From assembly GCA_964017045.1 (NCBI GenBank), contig OZ024794.1, forward strand, positions 48,234,013 through 48,298,012: 64,000 nt of DNA, read 5' to 3'. Position 1 is the first letter of the stretch. Each line of letters starts with the position of its first letter. A program made the position numbers and the translations under genes. This stretch comes from Omphiscola glabra. Taxonomy: Eukaryota; Mollusca; Gastropoda; Lymnaeidae. The notes under the pieces were generated by a model that did not search any database, had not been told where the DNA came from, and was given only the letters and a program-made list of their open reading frames with translations. Positions 59,033 through 64,000 of the stretch are shown here, in pieces.

Positions 59033-59797
59033 CTACGCCTGCCTTTGAGACGTTTTCCTCTGTTTGTTTTTTTAATGTATTTCTTCACTCCTCTGTCACT
59101 TGGCATTCTTTATAAGTGTCCTGCCCAGCCCCCAGCGAAGCCTGTCCCTTTGTTTCCTGCTAGTAGTGTGGGATCCTGATAGATATAACTGCACGATTCT
59201 TGGTTTGTTTGTATTTTCCATCCATATTCATCCTTTGTTGGTCCAAATATTTTTCGTATAAATTCTCCTTACCTAAATTGGTTTGCTTTTTATTAATCAT
59301 TCCTTATTGTGGCCGTGGAGTCCCATGCATATATCACGTACACCATCCAACAAATATGATATTTAAACACTGTCTGTGTCGCGGGTACAATTGAAAATGT
59401 TACTAAAAAAACCAGTTGACCCCAGCACATAGAAATAAGAGCATTTTAATGGCGTTAATAAAGACTAGTCAGCGGCGCGTCAAGGGAGTGTGAACTTAAA
59501 AAGGCTGACGGCGGCACATCATAAAGTGAATGCCTTTCAAGCCACAAATGTATATTGAAGTATGTATTGGGGGGGGGGGGGCGGGAAATCGCTCAACTTG
59601 AATTCCGTGACGAATCTGAAAGCAATTGAATGAGTCCGCACCAATACTGTACAAAAACGGGTATGTAAAATAATGATATTTCAAATTATAAACATTTTCA
59701 TACTGTGCAAGTATGTCGTGTATAATTGTAAGACCATTGTGTGGGGGAGAAAGATGAAGAGACAGAAAGATAGAGAGGGTGACAAGAAGGATTAGGA
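59033..59797. other. Non-coding spacer
   Basis: G-run at 59569-59581. The plus-strand ORF at 59200-59394 has no recognised domain. Confidence 0.45.
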
Positions 59798-59981
59798 CAG
59801 TGGTTCTCGACCTTTCCTAATGCCGCGACCCTTTAATACAATTCCTCGTGTTGTGGCGACCCCCAAGCAACAAAATTATTTTAGTTTCTACTTCATAACT
59901 GCAGAGTATATGTGTTTTCAGATGGTCCGTGGGTCTCGCTAACCCCCAAAGGGGTCACGACCCACGGGTTGAGAACCGCTG
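59798..59981 (-). mobile_element. SPIN-like hAT MITE, copy 5 (184 bp), perfect TSD
   Basis: Ends are cagtggttctcgacctttcc and cgggttgagaaccgctg. A perfect 8-bp duplication, gattagga, lies at 59790-59797 and 59982-59989. Shares cctaatgccgcgacccttta and cctcgtgttgtggcgaccc with the other copies. Confidence 0.95.
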
Positions 59982-59989
59982 GATTAGGA

Positions 59990-60310
59990 GATACTGAAAC
60001 AGACACAGAAAGAGAGTTGGAGAGAGAAAAAGAGAGTTGGGGGAAGAGAGAAAGAGGAAGATAATGATATCAAATAGAGAGAGCGTGGGGGAGAGAGAGA
60101 CAGTGAGAGAGAAACAGAAAGAGAGAGAGAGAGACGCGCACACACAGAAAGATAGGCAGAGAAAAGAGACACATAGAGAGAGACAGGGAGAAGGGCAAGC
60201 ACAGAAAGAAATAGAGAGAGGAGAGAAAGACGGAGAGAGAGAGTGTGTGCGTGGGAGAGAGAGACAGAGAGAAGGACACACAGAGAGAGAGAAAGAGTGA
60301 TCGAAAAATA
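59990..60310. repeat. (GA)n-rich simple sequence
   Basis: A purine-rich tract of gagaga, gaaaga and short cacaca interruptions. Ser/Leu-rich minus ORFs are artefacts. Confidence 0.93.
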
Positions 60311-61792
60311 TATTGAGATAAATATAGATCAAGTAACAAAAGAGAAATTGGAGGAGAAAAACGACAGAGACAGGGTGTGGGAAAAAGAAAAAGTTTCAGG
60401 ATCACAAAAATCCCCTTTTAACTTGGTTTTTATATATATCAAATCACAGTACCAGAACCACTGGTGTTGATCACTCTATAAAACTCATACAATGAGATTT
60501 ATAAAGTTTTCCAGGTATCGTGTCACGATCCCCCCCCCCCCCCCCCACTCCCATTGGCACATTGTTTTCTTAAAATGCCACGACCGGAGCGTGTTTCTGT
60601 TTAAAGTTTCGGGCACGACCTGGAGATTTGACCACAATTGATTAAAAACAGCCTCCCAAAACTACAACGGAAGAGCTGCGGGTCACGCCATAAGCATGTC
60701 ACCGTTGGTCATGCGCCGGGGACAATGTCCAGCATAACATTAACCCAATTAATAGTATCAAACGCTATCCCCCACGACCAGCGTTGTGACATTTGATGTC
60801 CCTGTTCAAAGAAAGAATATGAGAAAGGGGAGCTCGTTGCTTGCTTTCTAGGATGGCTTAAAAAAAAACCTTCTTGTTCTCGGCGAAATGAGGAAAAAAT
60901 GGTTTCAGCTATAACTTTTGTACGTCGTGTTACGTGTTATGCTTGTATAACGTTGAACGCTCTCCTCCTTTATTCGCTTATCACTTACAACTGTCTATCT
61001 GCATCCAGCATTCCTAATAACTATTACGATAATTATTGTATTGTTGAAAGAAACGAGGCGATTTCCATCTCTTGCATCAACTACTACATTTATTCACATC
61101 AAATAGCACTTTACAACATGAAAAAAAAAATCTCCTGATTGGAGTAAAATAATTGTCATCATCTTATTAACTTCACGTGCATGATATTCCACTCATATTG
61201 TAAGATACCTATTACTATGTTCTGAGATATACACTTAATGGATGCAAGAGCACAAAAATTCAGCTGCCATGTTGGCCATGTATGAATCACTCTTGCTTGC
61301 GCGTGGCATGTCAATATCTCACTTCCTGTTCATGCTAAATTACGAAACAATTTATTTGAGTTGAATAATTGAGCTGTTACAACTTTTATTATAATTTTGT
61401 GTGTGTTAAATTTACGCATGTTTCAAATTGATCACGCGGTAATGAGCAGCGTTTGTGCCAGGTTCACAGGTCTCCAAGATATTGGTAGGAATGGTTAAAT
61501 TAAAAAAAAATTGATGTGTCTTGCCTTGAGATGTGTAGAATCATTTGTTAACGAGTTTCCTACGGCCTGCTCTATTTACCGTAACAGATCGCCCAAACTT
61601 CGTAGTTTCAAAAAAAATAAAAAATCATAAAAATGGTTAAGCTTTCATTTCACGGTACCAACAAATATTTTTGTTTAATAATCGATGTATGAGCAATTTT
61701 TTATGGATAAATTGGGTTGTGTACTATAGTAATAATTATTATAACAGGAAGTACGCAATCACATGTACAGAATGCAGCGTTTTCTTAAGCGA
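60311..61792. other. Non-coding stretch
   Basis: C-run at 60530-60545. 60560-60800 is GC-balanced; the rest is AT-rich. No exon recognised. Confidence 0.45.
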
Positions 61793-62137
61793 AGTGGCTA
61801 TTCGCACCCGGGTACCAGAAGTGAGAGGTTGGTATTTAAAAAAAGATTAAAAATAAACTACCACAAATGACATCCGAATAGCATTAGTCAAAATGGACCC
61901 GGACACGCAGCGCCCCCTTTCGGACCTGGGACACATTAGACTCAATGCTATTCGGATGTCACTTGTCTTGGTAGTTCATTTTAGTTAAACTGAAGAAGTA
62001 AGTTTACAAACGTATAGTCCATTAAATTATCTTTCATTTCATACCTCAATTTGTCTTACAAACCCAAAAATAATATTTTTAATCGTTTTTTTTAATCCCA
62101 ACCTCTCACTCCTGGTACCCGGGTGCGAATAGTCGCT
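61793..62137. mobile_element. Foldback-type MITE (about 345 bp) with nested inverted repeats
   Basis: The outer arms pair over about 63 bp: ggctattcgcacccgggtac (left, 61796) and its inverse near 62105-62134. A second inverted pair lies inside: 61856-61889 (gacatccgaatagcatt) with 61939-61976. Outer left and inner left arms are adjacent, but the right arms are 96 bp apart. The ends and target duplication are not resolved. No ORF. Confidence 0.75.
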
Positions 62138-62476
62138 GCCTTTTTTAAATTTCCGATTATAAAAAATACTGAATCAGGTTGATACGTAGTGTGGACGAAG
62201 CCATAGCTGAAACAAGGCGCCGTCAGGCGAACTTTGCCAATTTAAAAAGCAGTTTAAGTTGATAACATTACATAGGTTGGAGATATTGTGTTGAGTCCAA
62301 AAGACTTTAAGTGCGCACGTTAAAATTTGATATCACCTAAGTTTTAAATAAAAATAGGCATGGCAGAAGTTTTGGAATATTGCAGCAAGTAAATAAATTT
62401 AAAAAAAAAGTTAAAAACAAAACATATGCTATAATATTTCCAAGTCTTTCTGAACTAAAAAAAAAAAAAAAATCCT
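62138..62476. other. AT-rich spacer
   Basis: No gene is seen. Confidence 0.5.
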
Positions 62477-62615
62477 TCTTCTTCTTAGCCATTCTCTCTC
62501 CCGATCCAGCATCGGCCATCCACACTACATTTCCACCTGTCCCTGTCATGGATTATAATAGGTTCAGCCCAGTTTTTCTTCATTCTCTTCACCTGTCTCT
62601 AAAAAAAAAAAAGAA
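62477..62615 (-). pseudogene. LINE 3' end fragment
   Basis: Minus frame reads MKKNWAEPIIIHDRDRWKCS, then VDGRCWIGRENG and a stop, followed by a gaagaagaagga tail. The DRDRW motif and the gaa-type tail resemble the C-terminal end of RTE/CR1-like LINE polyproteins. Too short for firm assignment; nothing catalytic remains. Confidence 0.5.
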
Positions 62616-62639
62616 TACTGTTAACAAATATTTAACTTA

Positions 62640-63035
62640 TTTTCTGAGTGACCTTTATGTATCCACGTACTGACTTATATATATCCACTCACTGACCTTT
62701 ATGTATCCACGTACTGACTTATATATATCCACTCACTGACCTTTATGTATCCACGTACTGACTTATATATATCCACTCACTGACCTTTATGTATCCACGT
62801 ACTGACTTATATATATCCACTCACTGACCTTTATGTATCCACTCACTGACCTTCATATATCCACTCAATGATCTTTATGTATCATTCACTGACCTTTATA
62901 AATCCACTTAATGACCTTCACATATATTCACTCACTGACTTTCAAATATCCACGTACTGGTCTTTATATATCCACTCACTGACCTTCATATAGATCCACT
63001 CACTGATCATTATGTATTCATTCATTGACCCTCCG
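62640..63035. repeat. Minisatellite, 44-bp compound unit, about 9 copies
   Basis: Each unit joins two related halves: ctgacttatatatatccact and ctgacctttatgtatccacg. Four perfect copies (62650-62830) are followed by diverged ones. Confidence 0.93.
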
Positions 63036-63104
63036 AGTAATGAGGCCAAGTTGGTCAAGCCCAAGCCATTAAAAAGGCTCTGGGACCTTCACATTGCTCT
63101 TCTG

Positions 63105-63240
63105 ATAATACATTATGATAATACATTATGATAATACATTATGATAATACATTATGATAATACATTATGATAATACTTTATGATATTACTTTATGTTAAT
63201 ACTTACTTTATGATAATACATTATGATAATACTTTATTAA
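63105..63240. repeat. Minisatellite, 13-bp unit (ttatgataataca)
   Basis: Five perfect copies, then degenerate ones with 'actttatgat' to about 63300. Confidence 0.95.
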
Positions 63241-63349
63241 TACAAGTAATGATACTGTTCATGATAATAATGCTTCATGATTATACTTTTTTTATACAAT
63301 ACAATTTAATAATCCTTTATATTCTGGTTTTGTTCCTTACGCACGGCTT

Positions 63350-64000
63350 AACATCCCGCCCCTCCCCTCACACCCCCTCCCCTCACACCCCCTCCCCTCA
63401 CACCCCCTCCCCTCACACCCCCTCCCCTCACACCCCCTCCCCTCACACCCCCTCCCCTCAACCCCCCTCCCCTCAAACCCCTCCACCTCAACCCCCTCCC
63501 CTCAACACCCCTCCCCTCAACCCCCTCCCCTCAACCCCCCTCCCCTCACCCCCTCCCCTCAACCCCCTCCCCCCTCAACCCCCCTCCCCTCAACCCCCCT
63601 ACCCTCACACCCCCTCCTCACACCCCCTCCTCTCAACCCCCTTCCCCTCACACCCCCTCCCCTCACACCCCTCCCCTCAACCCCCTCAACCCCCTCCCCT
63701 CAACCCCCTCCCCTCACACCCCCTGCCCTCACACCCCCTCCTCTCAACCCCCCTCCCCTCAAACCCCTCACCTCAACCCCCTCCCCTCAACCCCCCTCCC
63801 CTCAACCCCCTCCCCTCAACCCCCCTCCCCTCAACCCCCCTCCCCTCAACCCCCTCCCCTCAACCCCCTCCCCTCAACCCCCTCCCCTCACACCCCCTCC
63901 CCTCACACCCCCTCCTCTCAACCCCCTTCCCCTCACACCTCTCCCTCACACCTCCTCCCCTCACACCTTCTCCCCTCACACCCCCTCCCTCAACCCCCCT
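63350..64000. repeat. C-rich minisatellite (about 14-15 bp: cccctcccctcacac), running off the window
   Basis: Over 40 units of ccctcccctcaacc / ccctcccctcacac with changing length. The minus strand has repeated GGGG-AGGGG runs, so G-quadruplex or i-motif formation is plausible. The full extent is unknown because the window ends. Confidence 0.97.

Overview
This is animal (metazoan) nuclear DNA. It is intron-rich, AT-rich non-coding sequence with one clear protein-coding gene, many minisatellites, and many short non-autonomous DNA transposons. A mollusc, probably a gastropod, is my best guess. The reasons are the mix of RTE-type LINE tails, a tRNA-derived SINE, hAT MITEs whose termini resemble SPIN (known from vertebrates, Rhodnius and the pond snail Lymnaea), and a FER3-family bHLH gene. 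This is inference; nothing in the window fixes the species.

Layout. 1-16 kb: tandem arrays (39, 13, 41, 39, 32, 29 and 21 bp units) between AT-rich spacers, with one SINE (10.0 kb) and hAT-type elements (11.8 and 15.1 kb). 16-27 kb: a CAGTGGCGTAGC-type MITE, a 2-kb array of 27-bp units, and further 30, 25, 16, 26, 25 and 40 bp arrays. 27-33 kb: a MITE inserted into telomere-like repeats, an old interspersed repeat, a 1.1-kb tetranucleotide tract, and a SPIN-like element carrying a second nested element. 33-41 kb: LINE debris, a 30-bp minisatellite family at two loci, and a foldback element. 41.2-42.6 kb: the bHLH gene, apparently single-exon, with a TATA-like box and a poly(A) signal. 42.6-53 kb: more arrays, an unidentified 587-bp insertion with a 13-bp target duplication, a LINE 3' end, and SPIN-like and MITE copies. 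53.9-54.8 kb: a GC-rich non-repetitive block that may be regulatory or a first exon. 57.3-57.7 kb: a probable terminal exon of an unrecognised minus-strand gene. 58-64 kb: two more SPIN-like copies, a foldback element, a LINE tail, and arrays running off the end.

The FER3-like transcription factor is the only gene whose function can be read. It probably sits in a large non-coding domain with distal regulatory elements. No operon-like or cooperative gene system is visible. The long ORFs in this window are nearly all tandem repeats whose unit length is a multiple of three, so several frames stay open without any sign of a real gene.
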